64,000 nucleotides of DNA from Rhodococcus opacus B4 (GCF_000010805.1 NC_012522.1:5890001-5954000); one strand, 5' to 3'. Shown: positions 52,109 to 62,304, numbered from the stretch's first letter. The notes: generated by a model from the letters alone, not told the origin. Numbers and translations: made by a program.

Positions 52109-53194
52109 ATGACAGGACGTCGCACGACGGCGATGCTGCTTGCGGCCGCGCTGTTCGGGCTCGCCGGATGCGCAGCGGCCGAGCCGGCGCAGCAGCCGCC
52201 GCCGGTGCCGCGGGTCCAGGCGTCCGCGGCAGGGCTGACCCTCGACGGCCGGCCATGGTGGCCCGCCGGGCTGAACGCCTATCAGCTGGCCACCGACTGG
52301 TCCGTCAACCGCGGGTGCGGTGCCGAGGTGGACCTGGACGGTTTCTTCGGCAGCCTGCCGGAGGGTTCGCTCACCCGGTTCAACGCGTTTCAGTGGCTGG
52401 CGATCGACAAGGCGACCGGCGCGCTGGACTTCACCGGCATCGACAACGTCTTCCGGGCGGCCGAGGCGCACCGGCAGCTGGTGATCCCGGTCCTCGCCGC
52501 GCAGGACGGATCGTGCGGCGACGAGATCTTCAAATCGAGCGAATGGTACGACGGCGGCTGGCGCAGTGTCGCCCCCGGTTCGGTGCTCAGCTACGGGGAC
52601 TGGGTGGCGACCGCGGTGAAGCGGTGGCGGGGCTCGCCGTCGCTGGCGATGTGGGAGCTGATCGGCGAACCCGAACCGCTGACCCCGTTCCACAGTTGCA
52701 CGGACACCGCGGGCGAGACGCTGCGGACGTTCGTCGACGCGGCCGGTGGTCTCGTCCGGAGCCTCGACGACCGCCATCCGATCACCCTCGGGATGATCGG
52801 TGGCGGCCAGTGTGGAACGGCGGGAACGGATTACGAGTTCGTCGGCGCGTCGCCCGCTCTCGACGTCCTGCAGTATCACGACTACGGCGCCGACGGCGTT
52901 CCCCTGCCGGGCGACCGCTACAACGGCCTCGCCGTGCACATCGAGCAGGCCGAACACCTCCGCAAGCCGCTCCTCGTCGCGGAGATCGGACAGTACGCGG
53001 GGGCGGGCTGTGTCTCCGTCGTGGAGCGGGCCCGGGAAGTGGCCGTGAAGATCGACGGCCAGCGTGCGGCCGGGACCGCGGGCGCGCTGCTGTGGGCGTT
53101 CGTGCCCGACCCCCGGCCCGGCCAGTGCACGTACGACATCGGTCCCGACGATCCCGTGCGGGGTGTGCTCCGCGAACGCAACGGCACCCGCTGA
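52109..53194 (+). CDS. GH5-like glycoside hydrolase lipoprotein
   Basis: 361 residues from the ATG at 52109. Lipobox LAGC (about 18-21), a Pro/Gln linker, then a TIM-barrel-like domain: RPWWPAGLNAYQL, SLAMWELIGEPEPL with the acid/base Glu, LDVLQYHDYG and LLVAEIGQYAG with the nucleophile Glu. It fits endo-beta-mannanase/cellulase-type GH5 enzymes. Its position next to a cellulose-like polymer cluster suggests a trimming role like the hydrolases (BcsZ) of cellulose operons. Confidence 0.8.
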   Translation: MTGRRTTAMLLAAALFGLAGCAAAEPAQQPPPVPRVQASAAGLTLDGRPWWPAGLNAYQLATDWSVNRGCGAEVDLDGFFGSLPEGSLTRFNAFQWLAIDKATGALDFTGIDNVFRAAEAHRQLVIPVLAAQDGSCGDEIFKSSEWYDGGWRSVAPGSVLSYGDWVATAVKRWRGSPSLAMWELIGEPEPLTPFHSCTDTAGETLRTFVDAAGGLVRSLDDRHPITLGMIGGGQCGTAGTDYEFVGASPALDVLQYHDYGADGVPLPGDRYNGLAVHIEQAEHLRKPLLVAEIGQYAGAGCVSVVERAREVAVKIDGQRAAGTAGALLWAFVPDPRPGQCTYDIGPDDPVRGVLRERNGTR

Positions 53195-53197
53195 CGG

Positions 53198-54835
53198 TCA
53201 CAGCACCCGGTACAGCCGCCAGGTGGGTTGGTCCTGGCCGTCGTTCGGGATCTCGAGTTCCAGCGTGGCGATGTCCGCCCCGGTCTCGTAGAGAGTCGGG
53301 TACCGCCGGTTGACGGCATCCGACTCGCCGCGACCGGTGTTGGGGACCGCGAGGACGTACTGGATGCCGTGATCGGCGGGCCGATTGACGATCGACGTGA
53401 AGTCCTGGTCGGAGGGGATGACGAACGTGCGCGGGTTGTCGGTCGCGGTGTACACGGCGAACCCGTAGACGGTGTCCATGAGCACCGAACCCTCGGGCAG
53501 TTTCATCTCGTCGATGTGGTGGGCCAGTTCCCGTTCGGTGCTGAACGAGGCGATGATCCGGCGCTCGGCGCGCCGCTTGTCGGAGGTGTCGTCCGGCGCG
53601 GGGACCACGACCGATTCCAGTGCGTACTGCTGACTGGACAGCGCCGGCGACACCATCAGCGCACCGGTTGCGACGGGGGTGAGGATGACGAGCGCGACAG
53701 CGAGGGCCGCCGGAACGGACCGGGATCCGACGGCGACGCGCCGCGGGAACCCGTGCGGGCCGTGGCGCCGCTCCACCAGCGCACCACCGGCCGGCACCAG
53801 CTGGAATGCCAGCACCGCCATCAACGGCAGGGCGCAGATGTAGAACCGCAGGAACGGGAACGTCAGTCCGCGCATGTAACTGAGGGTGGCGAACACGATC
53901 ACCGAGGCCAGCACCACCACGGCCGCCACCACCTCGAGGTCCCGGCGGCGCCAGGCCAGCACGGCGACGATCGGGGCCAGCAGCGGGAGGACGGGCCCGA
54001 GGACGACGGTCTCGGCGATCGAGAACACCAGTGCGTAGGACGTGTCGGTGGACCCGCCACCGCTCTGCGCGAGAATGCTGGAGTTGCCGTACGTGGACGA
54101 GAACTGCTGCAGGGCCTCGCCCGTGATGAGCCAGCTGGTGGCCGCCCACGCCAGGAATGCCACCCCGGTGGGCAGCGCCACCAGCACGGCGTCGAGTGCG
54201 GCGGGAAACAGCAGCTCCCGCTTGTTCTTCCACCCCTGCCGCAGCAGGGTCGTGGCGGAGACGAACACCGTCACGGCCAGTCCGGCGGCCAGCGCGTCGT
54301 ACCGGGCCAGATACGCGAGTCCGAGGGCGACCGCGACGGCGACGAGGTCGTGGATGTCGTCGGTGGTGCACCAGCGGATCAGCCGGCGGGTGGCCCAGCA
54401 CATCATCAGCAGGAACGGCGCCTCGCTCATGCCGTTGCCGCCGTAGAACACGATCATCGGGTTGAGCGCGAACAGTGCGGTGACCGCCCAGATCAGCCAC
54501 GCCGGGCAGCCGCGGTCGGTGCCGATCTTGAAGATCTGCACCACCGCGCCTGCCATGAACGGCGCGGACATCACCACCCCCGTCACACCCCAGGCGGTGA
54601 GCCCGGGCCACCAGTGGCTGAGCAGCACCGTCGGCAACTGGACCACCGCCGTCAGCGGTGTGAACACGAAACCGATCGCGGCGAGGTGGGGGTCCCGGCT
54701 GAACAGGACGCTGCGTGCGGCGGAGATGCGACTGAGCGCATCGCCCATCAGAAATCCGTGCCCGACAGCCAGATACAGCCCGACCACCACATACAGTGCG
54801 GTGCAGCCCCAGAACAGCCACCGCGTCGGCCTCAC
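53198..54835 (-). CDS. Polytopic membrane glycosyltransferase (GT-C-like)
   Basis: 545 residues from a GTG overlapping the GT2 stop (GTGA). The start RPTRWLFWGCTALYVVVGLY enters the membrane, and about 10-12 spans follow. An acidic loop in the first extracytoplasmic segment (GHGFLMGDALSRISAARSVL) occupies the place of the GT-C catalytic Asp. NGMSEAPFLLMMCW and YLARYDALAAG resemble GT39/GT87-like mannosyltransferases using polyprenyl-phosphate sugars. The C-terminal 150 residues are an outer soluble domain. Substrate unknown. Confidence 0.78.
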   Translation of the reverse strand: MRPTRWLFWGCTALYVVVGLYLAVGHGFLMGDALSRISAARSVLFSRDPHLAAIGFVFTPLTAVVQLPTVLLSHWWPGLTAWGVTGVVMSAPFMAGAVVQIFKIGTDRGCPAWLIWAVTALFALNPMIVFYGGNGMSEAPFLLMMCWATRRLIRWCTTDDIHDLVAVAVALGLAYLARYDALAAGLAVTVFVSATTLLRQGWKNKRELLFPAALDAVLVALPTGVAFLAWAATSWLITGEALQQFSSTYGNSSILAQSGGGSTDTSYALVFSIAETVVLGPVLPLLAPIVAVLAWRRRDLEVVAAVVVLASVIVFATLSYMRGLTFPFLRFYICALPLMAVLAFQLVPAGGALVERRHGPHGFPRRVAVGSRSVPAALAVALVILTPVATGALMVSPALSSQQYALESVVVPAPDDTSDKRRAERRIIASFSTERELAHHIDEMKLPEGSVLMDTVYGFAVYTATDNPRTFVIPSDQDFTSIVNRPADHGIQYVLAVPNTGRGESDAVNRRYPTLYETGADIATLELEIPNDGQDQPTWRLYRVL

Positions 54836-56328
54836 GGTGTGGTCCCCGTCGCGTCTGCCGCAACCGCCTCGGCCGGCTTCGATCCGTTGGGTGCGGACAG
54901 TCCGTGGAACGTCTTCTCCCAGTACGACGGGTTCCGGATCAACTGGTAGGTGCCCTTGATCGCCGCGATGCTCATCATCACCCAGTACAGCGGTGTCGTC
55001 AGTCCCGCGATCAGCAGCGCCGAGTTCCGGGTCTCCCGGCACGCGATCAGATTCATGTAGAGCACCGCGACGTTGCCGAACAGCAGCGAGATGAGCGCCG
55101 GGAAGTACACGTACGCGGGGAACTCCTGCTGGATGACGTGCGGCTGCCCCAGGATCCAGGCCAGGCTGATCAGCCAGAACACCATGTTCAGGCACGCGAT
55201 CAGCGGCGTCCCCGCCATGAGGGCCGTGAACCGGAAGAACCCGACGGCGCCGAGTCCCCGCCACAGGCCGACCGGTCGGCGCATGTGCACCAGCCACGTC
55301 TGCAGATAGCCCTTGTACCAGCGGGACCGCTGCCGGATCCAGTTGATGGCGTCGCTGTTCGCCTCCTCCAGCGTCGTGGAATCGAGGACCGCTGTGCGGT
55401 ATCCCGATTCGGCGATGCGCACACCCAGGTCGGCGTCCTCGGTGACGTTGAACGGATCCCAGGATCCGATCTCGTCGAGCACGCTGCGCCGCAGATGATT
55501 CGACGTGCCCCCGAGCGGGATCGGCGAATCGCTGCGCATCAGTCCGGGCAGGATGAAGCCGAACCACAACGCGTAGTCGGCGGTGAACCATGCGGTGAGC
55601 AGATTCTGGGTCCCGTTGTGGAACGCCAACTTCGCCTGCACGCACGCGGTGTTGTCGGGGAGCCGGTCGAACGCCGCGACGACCCTTCGCAGTTGCAGCG
55701 GGTCCGGGTGATCCTCGGCGTCGTAGATGGTGACGATCTCGCCCGTCGAGAAGTGCAGCCCGTAGTTGCAGGCCTTCGGCTTGGTCCGCGGATCGGCGGG
55801 CGGCACGAGGAGGATGGTGACCACGTCGCCCACTCCGGCGGCGTTCGCGGCGTCGATGGTGACGTCGTCGTCCTCCTCGAGGAGCAGCAGCACCTGCAGT
55901 TTCTCCTCGGGATAGCTCAGCGCCCGCATGGCCGCGATGAGATCGGCCACCACTTCCGGTTCGTTGTAGGCCGGCACCAGAATCGTGTACGGCGGCAACC
56001 GGTCGTCGGTCAGCGCGAGGGCGTCCTCGTCCGAGATGCTGACGATGGTGCTGCCGTCCAGGCCGCGGAAGAACAGGATCAGCCGGTCGGCCAGCGTCCA
56101 GACGTACGCGATCGTGCAGAAGAGGGTGACCGCCACCAGCGTCGGGATCGGGAAGAAGTACCCGGACGCGATCCCCACGGCCAGAAGGGTGAGCAGCAGG
56201 TTGCGCTGCCACGGGTAGAACGCGACCGAGGCGGACGACATCGGATGCTTCTCGCGCAGGCCGTTGACGGCGTCGTGGAGTGCGGCGGCCTTGAACTCGG
56301 TGTCGTAGGTGTCGTCTTCGCGGGTCAC
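54832..56328 (-). CDS. Processive GT2 glycosyltransferase (cellulose/hyaluronan synthase-like)
   Basis: 498 residues from the GTG at 56328, overlapping the upstream stop (GTGA). Two N-terminal spans precede the catalytic domain: TILVPAYNEPEVVADLIAAM (nucleotide site), VTIYDAEDHPDPLQL (DxD), NVTEDADLGVRI (catalytic TED) and QRSRWYKGYLQTW (QxxRW). Several C-terminal spans follow. It polymerises or adds sugars from a UDP/GDP donor at the cytoplasmic face and may extrude the chain. Central enzyme of the cluster. Confidence 0.9.
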   Translation of the reverse strand: MTREDDTYDTEFKAAALHDAVNGLREKHPMSSASVAFYPWQRNLLLTLLAVGIASGYFFPIPTLVAVTLFCTIAYVWTLADRLILFFRGLDGSTIVSISDEDALALTDDRLPPYTILVPAYNEPEVVADLIAAMRALSYPEEKLQVLLLLEEDDDVTIDAANAAGVGDVVTILLVPPADPRTKPKACNYGLHFSTGEIVTIYDAEDHPDPLQLRRVVAAFDRLPDNTACVQAKLAFHNGTQNLLTAWFTADYALWFGFILPGLMRSDSPIPLGGTSNHLRRSVLDEIGSWDPFNVTEDADLGVRIAESGYRTAVLDSTTLEEANSDAINWIRQRSRWYKGYLQTWLVHMRRPVGLWRGLGAVGFFRFTALMAGTPLIACLNMVFWLISLAWILGQPHVIQQEFPAYVYFPALISLLFGNVAVLYMNLIACRETRNSALLIAGLTTPLYWVMMSIAAIKGTYQLIRNPSYWEKTFHGLSAPNGSKPAEAVAADATGTTP

Positions 56329-57785
56329 CACTGCTGCGCCTCCACGATCTCGCGTGCCAGGGTTTCGAGCATCTCCCGGTCCTTGTACTCCGGTTCCGTG
56401 TCGGAGACCGCGGTCTTGCCCCGCAGCAGGACGGCCAGCGAGTTGGCGCCGTTGGACGCCATCGACGGCGCCGGTTCGGGGAACAGCGCGTCGGGTTCGT
56501 GATTGTCGACGGTGATGAGGCTGACCCGCTGCGTCAGACCCGGACTCCGCACCCACACGAAGTTGAGATTGCTCCAGGTGAGGAGGAGATCGTCGTCGAC
56601 CACGGTGTACATCTCGGCGGTGACCCCGCGGCCGATGTCGATGAAGACCTTCGAACTGACGCGGGCGTTCTGCAGTTGGTATTGCGTGTGGCTGGGGTAG
56701 ACCTCGAGCGTGGAGGGCCTGCGCACCGACAGCGTGTCCACCTGCACGGTGCGGGGGCGGTTCTGAACGTCCCACGCGGGGTTGGGTTCGGTGGTGCGGA
56801 TGGTCTGCCGCGTGATGCGCGACGTGGAACCGTAGTACCTGCGCGGCCAGCCGTACTCGGTGAAGTCGAGTTCCTGCCAGCCGCCCGGGACGACGATCCC
56901 CGCGTGCGCGGCGGGGGCCGGTCCGGGGGAGACCGGGGTCAGGTTCTCGTCGGGCAGAGGCGTCGCGAACAGCACCGCGGCGGCCGCGAACACCGCGACG
57001 AACGTGAAGCCGCTGTTGACGGTGGTGGGGCGCCGAACGGGCCGGTCGAACGGTGCCATACTTCCGCCCCGACGTTTGTGGACGTAGAAGCAGGCTCCGA
57101 CGACGATCGACGTGGTGAGCGCCGGACCCAGTTGGGTGGCGAACGACGGCGCCGTCGGGAACAGCTTGATGGTGGCCCACAGCGCGATGCTGCCCAGCGC
57201 CACCGAGCAGGCGAAACCGACGGCGGCGCGACGGTTGCTGCGGCTCACCGCGATCGCGGTGGCGCCCGACGCGAGGACCACCATGATGAGGCCGTAGTGG
57301 AAACGCTGGCCACCGAGGAGGATTGCCAGCGATCGGTAGGTCAGGGGACCGAGCCCCAGCGCGAGCACCCACACCGGCCAGAACCGGGAGACCGGGCGAA
57401 GACCGAACACGAGGACCGCGGAACTGATGACGAAGAACCACGCCGCGACCACGTCGATGTGCATCAACTGGTAGTCCTCGGCGAACCGGGGGAGGAGCAG
57501 CCCCTGCATCGCCAGGGTGACGAGCAGCCCGATGCCGCCCACGATCTTGTCGGTCTGGCGGTCGTGGATGGGGAGTTCGCCGTCGCGCCGCAACGAGATG
57601 CCGATCGCGGCGCAGATGCACAGCGCCGGGACGACGAAGACGTAGCCGATGGCGGTGCCCTCGGTGGTGCTGCGCCACACGTCCTGCCACGTCTTCCAGA
57701 ACGCGAAGACCGTGGCGGCGGCGATGAGAATCCACCGGACGGTGAGCCGGATCGCGGCGTCGAGGGCGACGTTGCCGATGATCAT
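56325..57785 (-). CDS. Membrane protein with extracytoplasmic C-terminal domain, exopolysaccharide cluster
   Basis: 486 residues. About eight spans lie in the first 300 residues (WILIAAATVFAFWKTWQDV onward). A non-membrane domain of about 180 residues then carries VPGGWQELDFTEYGWPRRYY and LPDENLTPVSPGPAP. The layout recalls exosortase-like proteins with an EpsI-type tail, but the Cys-Arg-His triad is not clear. It overlaps the GT2 gene and probably assists export or modification of the polymer. Confidence 0.65.
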   Translation of the reverse strand: MIIGNVALDAAIRLTVRWILIAAATVFAFWKTWQDVWRSTTEGTAIGYVFVVPALCICAAIGISLRRDGELPIHDRQTDKIVGGIGLLVTLAMQGLLLPRFAEDYQLMHIDVVAAWFFVISSAVLVFGLRPVSRFWPVWVLALGLGPLTYRSLAILLGGQRFHYGLIMVVLASGATAIAVSRSNRRAAVGFACSVALGSIALWATIKLFPTAPSFATQLGPALTTSIVVGACFYVHKRRGGSMAPFDRPVRRPTTVNSGFTFVAVFAAAAVLFATPLPDENLTPVSPGPAPAAHAGIVVPGGWQELDFTEYGWPRRYYGSTSRITRQTIRTTEPNPAWDVQNRPRTVQVDTLSVRRPSTLEVYPSHTQYQLQNARVSSKVFIDIGRGVTAEMYTVVDDDLLLTWSNLNFVWVRSPGLTQRVSLITVDNHEPDALFPEPAPSMASNGANSLAVLLRGKTAVSDTEPEYKDREMLETLAREIVEAQQW

Positions 57786-57794
57786 GTGAGCCGC

Positions 57795-59789
57795 TCAGCG
57801 TGGCAGCGGACGGGTCCGGCGATGACGCATCACGACGGCGGCCGCGATCACGATGCCCACCAGCAGCAGGATGCCGGCGACGCCGAGCACCCACGCGACC
57901 GTCGTGGAGACGCCGGACGAGACCGCGCCGCCGGCGGTGTCCGGTATCGACAGTTCGACGGGGTCGCGGTTCGCGGCGGTGAAGAGGATGTCACCGTTCA
58001 GGCTCGCCCAGCGATCCGGCGTGGCGCGCAGCCATTCGAGTGTGCGATCGAGTTCGCCGGGCACACCGGTGGATCCGGCGACGACCACCTGCCGGGTGCC
58101 GTCGAACGCGGTCTGCAGCGACGCGAAGTCGATCGGTGCGCCGAACGTGACGGTCGTGGAGCCGTCGGTCGCCGGATCGGTCAGTTCGAACGTGGAGTCC
58201 TCGGTGCTCGACAGGGGCAGGGGTACGCCGTCCGGCAGATTCCCGTCGGCCGCGATGAGGATGGCGGGCGCCTCCGAACCCACGGCCTCGTCGATCGACA
58301 CCCAGTGGGGGTCGAGTTCGACGGTGGTCAGCGACTGCAGTCCCGTCACCACGGCCACGGCGCGTGCCGTGTCGTCGAATCCGCCGACGGTGCCCGCGAC
58401 GTCGACGCTCGGCAGCAACGACTGCGGCAGCGACTCGAACCCACCCGGATGCGGAGTGCCCGACGGTTCGCTGGTGACCTCGCTGTCGGGATCGATCGAC
58501 AGGGTGACCGGTTGTTCGAGACCGCACTGGTTGGTGGCGCCCGTGGTCTGCAGCGCGACGGTGAGCGTGGTGACTCGGCGCAGCGCGTCGTTCGGCACGT
58601 CGATCCAACGGTCGATCGCACCACTGGGTTCGGCGGCCCAGCTGGCCACCTGCCGGTCGCCCGCGGAGACGGTGATCAGACCGCTCTGACTGCTCGGCAG
58701 CGGCGTGTACGTGCCCTGCAGGTTGATTCGCACCGTGTCCGAGGCCCGGCCGAGCCGGGTCTGGTCCAGTCCCAGGGCGACCTCGGCGCGGCCGTGCGAG
58801 GTGGAGCCGAGGTTGGTCTGGCCGAGCCCGCGCAGCGTGGTGGACGTGGGGGCGAGGATCGGCGGGTTGTCCATCGAACCGGCCGTCGCGCGGGCCTCCA
58901 CCGCGATGCTCGCCACCTGGCTCGTGATCAGCCGGCTCTGGTTCTGCAACGTGCGGTCGTCACCCGTCAGCCGCAGAGCCGGCGGACCCGTGGGGGCCGG
59001 GACCAACTCGGTGGCGGCGGTGCCGCTCTCGCGGATCACCACGGAACGCTCGAACGGGCTGTCGGCGGACGTCGGCGTCAACTGCCCGTCGGGAAGGCGC
59101 CGCACGTCGACCCGCACCGGTTGCGCGCCGTAATAGGCGACGACGGCCGCGCCGAGGTCGACCGCCGCCGCGCTCTCCGCCGAACTGGGATCGCCGGGAA
59201 GGTAGAGGTTCAACTGCTGCAGGACCGGCGGCAGGAAATCCGCGACGACCGTCGGGTTCGCGGGAGTCCCGCTGTACGCGGCGCGGACGTCGCGGAAGGT
59301 CAGGCTGCGTGCCGTCCAGTCCTGCGGGCAGATCGCGTCCAGCGGCACCAGCGTCGTGCGGAGGGTCACCGCGACCGCCTGCTCGGTCAGTTCGGCGCCC
59401 GCGAGGGGAATGGACACCGGCGCACTCCGGGCAGGCGCCCCCGGCAGATCCACCCGGCCGAGCGAACGACCCGCGGACTCGACATCGATCCACGCCCGCC
59501 CGACATTGCCGGGAAGGTCGACCACCCCGTCGAGCGACGTCGGCGTGAGGCCCTGCGGAACCGGCACCGTGACCGTCACCTCGTCGGAATTGCCGCGGAA
59601 CGGCACCGCCTCACCGAACCCGAGAGTCCGCGAATCCAGCGAAACCGTGCCACTCGGCTGCGGTTCGATCTCCGTGGACTCCGGATCCTGCGCATGCGCC
59701 ACCGGAAGCGACAACAACGTCAGCCCACACGCGGCCAGCACCGCGAGCAGTCGGGCAGTGTGTGAGCGGACAGGTACGGCAACGGGCAT
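57795..59789 (-). CDS. BcsB-like exported polysaccharide-synthase partner
   Basis: 664 residues from the ATG at 59789. Signal peptide (RLLAVLAACGLTLLSLPVAH, cleavage after AHA), then a long beta-rich extracytoplasmic region in two similar halves (LRTTLVPLDAICPQDW..; LQTTGATNQCGLEQPVTLSI), as in the BcsB subunit of cellulose synthase. One C-terminal span (VAWVLGVAGILLLVGIVIAA) and a basic tail end it. BcsB guides the chain at the outer face. It leads the operon and ends 9 bp before the next gene. Confidence 0.8.
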   Translation of the reverse strand: MPVAVPVRSHTARLLAVLAACGLTLLSLPVAHAQDPESTEIEPQPSGTVSLDSRTLGFGEAVPFRGNSDEVTVTVPVPQGLTPTSLDGVVDLPGNVGRAWIDVESAGRSLGRVDLPGAPARSAPVSIPLAGAELTEQAVAVTLRTTLVPLDAICPQDWTARSLTFRDVRAAYSGTPANPTVVADFLPPVLQQLNLYLPGDPSSAESAAAVDLGAAVVAYYGAQPVRVDVRRLPDGQLTPTSADSPFERSVVIRESGTAATELVPAPTGPPALRLTGDDRTLQNQSRLITSQVASIAVEARATAGSMDNPPILAPTSTTLRGLGQTNLGSTSHGRAEVALGLDQTRLGRASDTVRINLQGTYTPLPSSQSGLITVSAGDRQVASWAAEPSGAIDRWIDVPNDALRRVTTLTVALQTTGATNQCGLEQPVTLSIDPDSEVTSEPSGTPHPGGFESLPQSLLPSVDVAGTVGGFDDTARAVAVVTGLQSLTTVELDPHWVSIDEAVGSEAPAILIAADGNLPDGVPLPLSSTEDSTFELTDPATDGSTTVTFGAPIDFASLQTAFDGTRQVVVAGSTGVPGELDRTLEWLRATPDRWASLNGDILFTAANRDPVELSIPDTAGGAVSSGVSTTVAWVLGVAGILLLVGIVIAAAVVMRHRRTRPLPR

Positions 59790-59964
59790 CGGCGAATCTT
59801 TCGGTGCGGCGTGTCGTCGAAGTATTTCGAAAGGCACAAATGGGACGGTCGTGCATGACGCTACAGCGAACCAGTCGGTTTCGTCTGGCGAAACGCGGTC
59901 CGTCGCAGGGCGGCGCAATTGTGTTTGCGTGCAGGGAAAGTTGGGTACCGCGAATTCTCCGACG

Positions 59965-62304
59965 TCAGCCGCGACGTACGGGCGCCCGGCCGTACGGTTG
60001 ACGTACGGCCGTGGTGTTCGGCGGATCCGGGATCGGCCGTGTCACCGGGAAGGTGTCGAGTGTGAACCTGCTGCCGTGATGGGCGAGCTGCACCGGTTCG
60101 CCCGACAGCAGGCGGTAGGTCGCGGTCTTGGCGCGGATGTCCACGTGGATCTGGCTGCCCCGCACCGTCATCCGGAACGAGAGATTGACCAGCTGGGGTG
60201 GTATCCGGGGTGCGAAGGAGATGTCACCGTCGTGGTCGCGCATCCCGCCGAATCCTGCCACGCACGCCATCCACGTCCCGGCGAGTGATGCGATGTGCAA
60301 ACCGTTCTCCACGTTCGAGTGGAGGTCGTGGAGATCGGTCAGAGCGGCCTCGGCGAGATAGTCGTAGGCGAGTTGGAGTTGACCGACCTCGGCTGCCATC
60401 ACGGATTGCACACACGCGGACAGCGACGAGTCCCGAACCGTCAGAGCCTCGTAGTAGGCGAAGTTGGCGATCTTCTGTTCGTCGGTGAAGGCGTCGCCGC
60501 GAAGATACATCGCCAGCACCAGGTCTGCCTGCTTCACCACCTGCTTGCGGTACAGGTCGAAGTACGGGTAGTTGAGCAGCAGCGGATAGTGCTCCGGTGG
60601 GGTGCCTTCGAAGTCCCATTCGTCGTGGTGGGTGAAGGCGTCGGACTGCTGGTGCACGCCGAGAGCGTGGTCGAACGGTATGCGCATGTGCTCGGCGGCA
60701 TCTCGCCACAGCGCCGCTTCCTCGTCGTCGACCCCGAGTTCGCGCGCCAGTCCGGGGTTCTTCTCGCACGCGATGGCGGCATCACGCAGATTCTTCTGCG
60801 CCATGAGGTTGGTGAACACGTTGTTGTCGGCGACGGCGGTGTACTCGTCCGGTCCGGTGACGCCGTCGATCCGGAACTCGCCCTGCGCGTTGTGGTGACC
60901 GAGCGACGTCCACAAACGGGCCGTCTCCACGAGCAGTTCGACGCCGCATTCGGCTTCGAACTCCTCGTCCCCGGTCGCGGCCAGATACCGGGAGGTCGCA
61001 ACGGCGACGTCGGCTCCCACGTGGAACGCCGCCGTTCCCGCGGGCCAATAGCCGGAGCACTCTTCGCCGTTGATCGAGCGCCACGGGAACACGGCGCCGG
61101 CCTGGCCCAGTTGCACCGCGCGGTTCTTCGCCTTGTCCAGCGTGGAATGCCGCCAGCGCAGGGCGTCGCGCGCCGAATCCGGCACCGTGTACGTGAGCAG
61201 GGGGAGCACGAACGTCTCGGTGTCCCAGAACGCGTGCCCGTCGTACCCGGGGCCGGTCAGGCCCTTCGCGGGGATCGCGCGCGACTCACCGCGGGCACCC
61301 GCCTGCAGCACGTGGAACAGTGCGAACCGCACCGCCTGCTGAAGTTCCGCGTCTCCGTCGATCTCGACGTCCGCCGTCTCCCAGAACACGTCGAGGTACT
61401 CCCGCTGCCGTTTCAGCAGGGTCTCCCAGCCGGTTTCGAGTGCTCCGGCGAGCGCTCCCTCGACCTGGCCGCGCAAGGCCGGCGTCGACCGCCTCGCCGA
61501 CCACCCGTACGCCAGGTACTTCGTCACTTTCAGGCGCTCACCCTGCGGGATGTCCACGGCCACGGTGAGCCGGGCCAGATCCTCTTCGGTCTCGATGCTG
61601 CACCGCCCGTTGGCGGGGTACTCGACCTCGTGGTCCATACCCGCGGCCATCCGCAGTCCCGAGGCTCTCGTGTGGTGGGCGAGCACCGCACGATAGTCGT
61701 GGGCGGCCGCGAAATCAGGTACCAGCGGACGGTCCAGGGCGGCCGCCACTCTCGGATCGTCGGTGCGGGTCGGAATGTGTTCGTTGGCGAGCAGATCCGA
61801 TTGCAGGACGAGTTCGATGTCGCCGTCGAGCGGCTCGACCTCGTAGTGGATGGCGGCGACCGCGCGGGAGGTGAAGGACACGAGCCGTTCCGAATGGATG
61901 CGGACCCGGCGTCCGGTCGGTGACGTCCATTCGGTGGTGCGGCGCAGAGTGCCCGAGCGGAAGTCCAGTACCCGCTCGTGCGCGGGCGCGCTGCCGTACC
62001 GCATGTCCATGGGCTCGTCTTCCACGAGCAGGCGGATGATGCTGCCGTCGGTCACGTTGACGACCGTCTGTCCGTCCTCGGGGTAGCCGTAGCCCGCCTC
62101 CGCATACGGTAGCGGGCGTTGCTCGTAGAACCCGTTGAGATAGGTGCCGGGAAGACCGCGTGGTTCACCCTCCTCGAACGTGCCACGAATCCCGATGTGC
62201 CCGTTGGACAGTGCGAACGTGGATTCGGTGGCGTGCAGTGCCTCCAGATCCAGACCGCGCCATTTGAGCTGCCACGGCGAGATCTCGTAGCCCTTGTCGT
62301 CCAT
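59965..62304 (-). CDS. GH65 family glycosyl hydrolase/phosphorylase
   Basis: 779 residues from the ATG at 62304, preceded by GGAGAGG; a GTG at 62310 overlapping the upstream stop is the alternative. N-terminal beta-sandwich (ESTFALSNGHIGIRGTFEEG) and the (alpha/alpha)6 barrel with HAFWDTETFVLPLL and GVTGPDEYTAVADNN, Glu487 being the acid catalyst. It cleaves alpha-glucosides such as maltose or trehalose with phosphate, giving beta-glucose 1-phosphate. The preceding gene codes for the matching phosphoglucomutase, so the two form one pathway. Confidence 0.93.
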   Translation of the reverse strand: MDDKGYEISPWQLKWRGLDLEALHATESTFALSNGHIGIRGTFEEGEPRGLPGTYLNGFYEQRPLPYAEAGYGYPEDGQTVVNVTDGSIIRLLVEDEPMDMRYGSAPAHERVLDFRSGTLRRTTEWTSPTGRRVRIHSERLVSFTSRAVAAIHYEVEPLDGDIELVLQSDLLANEHIPTRTDDPRVAAALDRPLVPDFAAAHDYRAVLAHHTRASGLRMAAGMDHEVEYPANGRCSIETEEDLARLTVAVDIPQGERLKVTKYLAYGWSARRSTPALRGQVEGALAGALETGWETLLKRQREYLDVFWETADVEIDGDAELQQAVRFALFHVLQAGARGESRAIPAKGLTGPGYDGHAFWDTETFVLPLLTYTVPDSARDALRWRHSTLDKAKNRAVQLGQAGAVFPWRSINGEECSGYWPAGTAAFHVGADVAVATSRYLAATGDEEFEAECGVELLVETARLWTSLGHHNAQGEFRIDGVTGPDEYTAVADNNVFTNLMAQKNLRDAAIACEKNPGLARELGVDDEEAALWRDAAEHMRIPFDHALGVHQQSDAFTHHDEWDFEGTPPEHYPLLLNYPYFDLYRKQVVKQADLVLAMYLRGDAFTDEQKIANFAYYEALTVRDSSLSACVQSVMAAEVGQLQLAYDYLAEAALTDLHDLHSNVENGLHIASLAGTWMACVAGFGGMRDHDGDISFAPRIPPQLVNLSFRMTVRGSQIHVDIRAKTATYRLLSGEPVQLAHHGSRFTLDTFPVTRPIPDPPNTTAVRQPYGRAPVRRG

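Noticed and set aside
56499..59765. Plus-strand frame of over 1,000 codons opposite the BcsB-like gene and its neighbour
   Set aside because: No motifs, no credible start, and the opposing genes have signal peptide, spans and family features.
59988..60010. Perfect inverted repeat GGCCGTAC/GTACGGCC as an operator
   Set aside because: It lies inside the last codons of the GH65 gene; it may be chance or part of the 3' end structure, and no regulated gene starts there.
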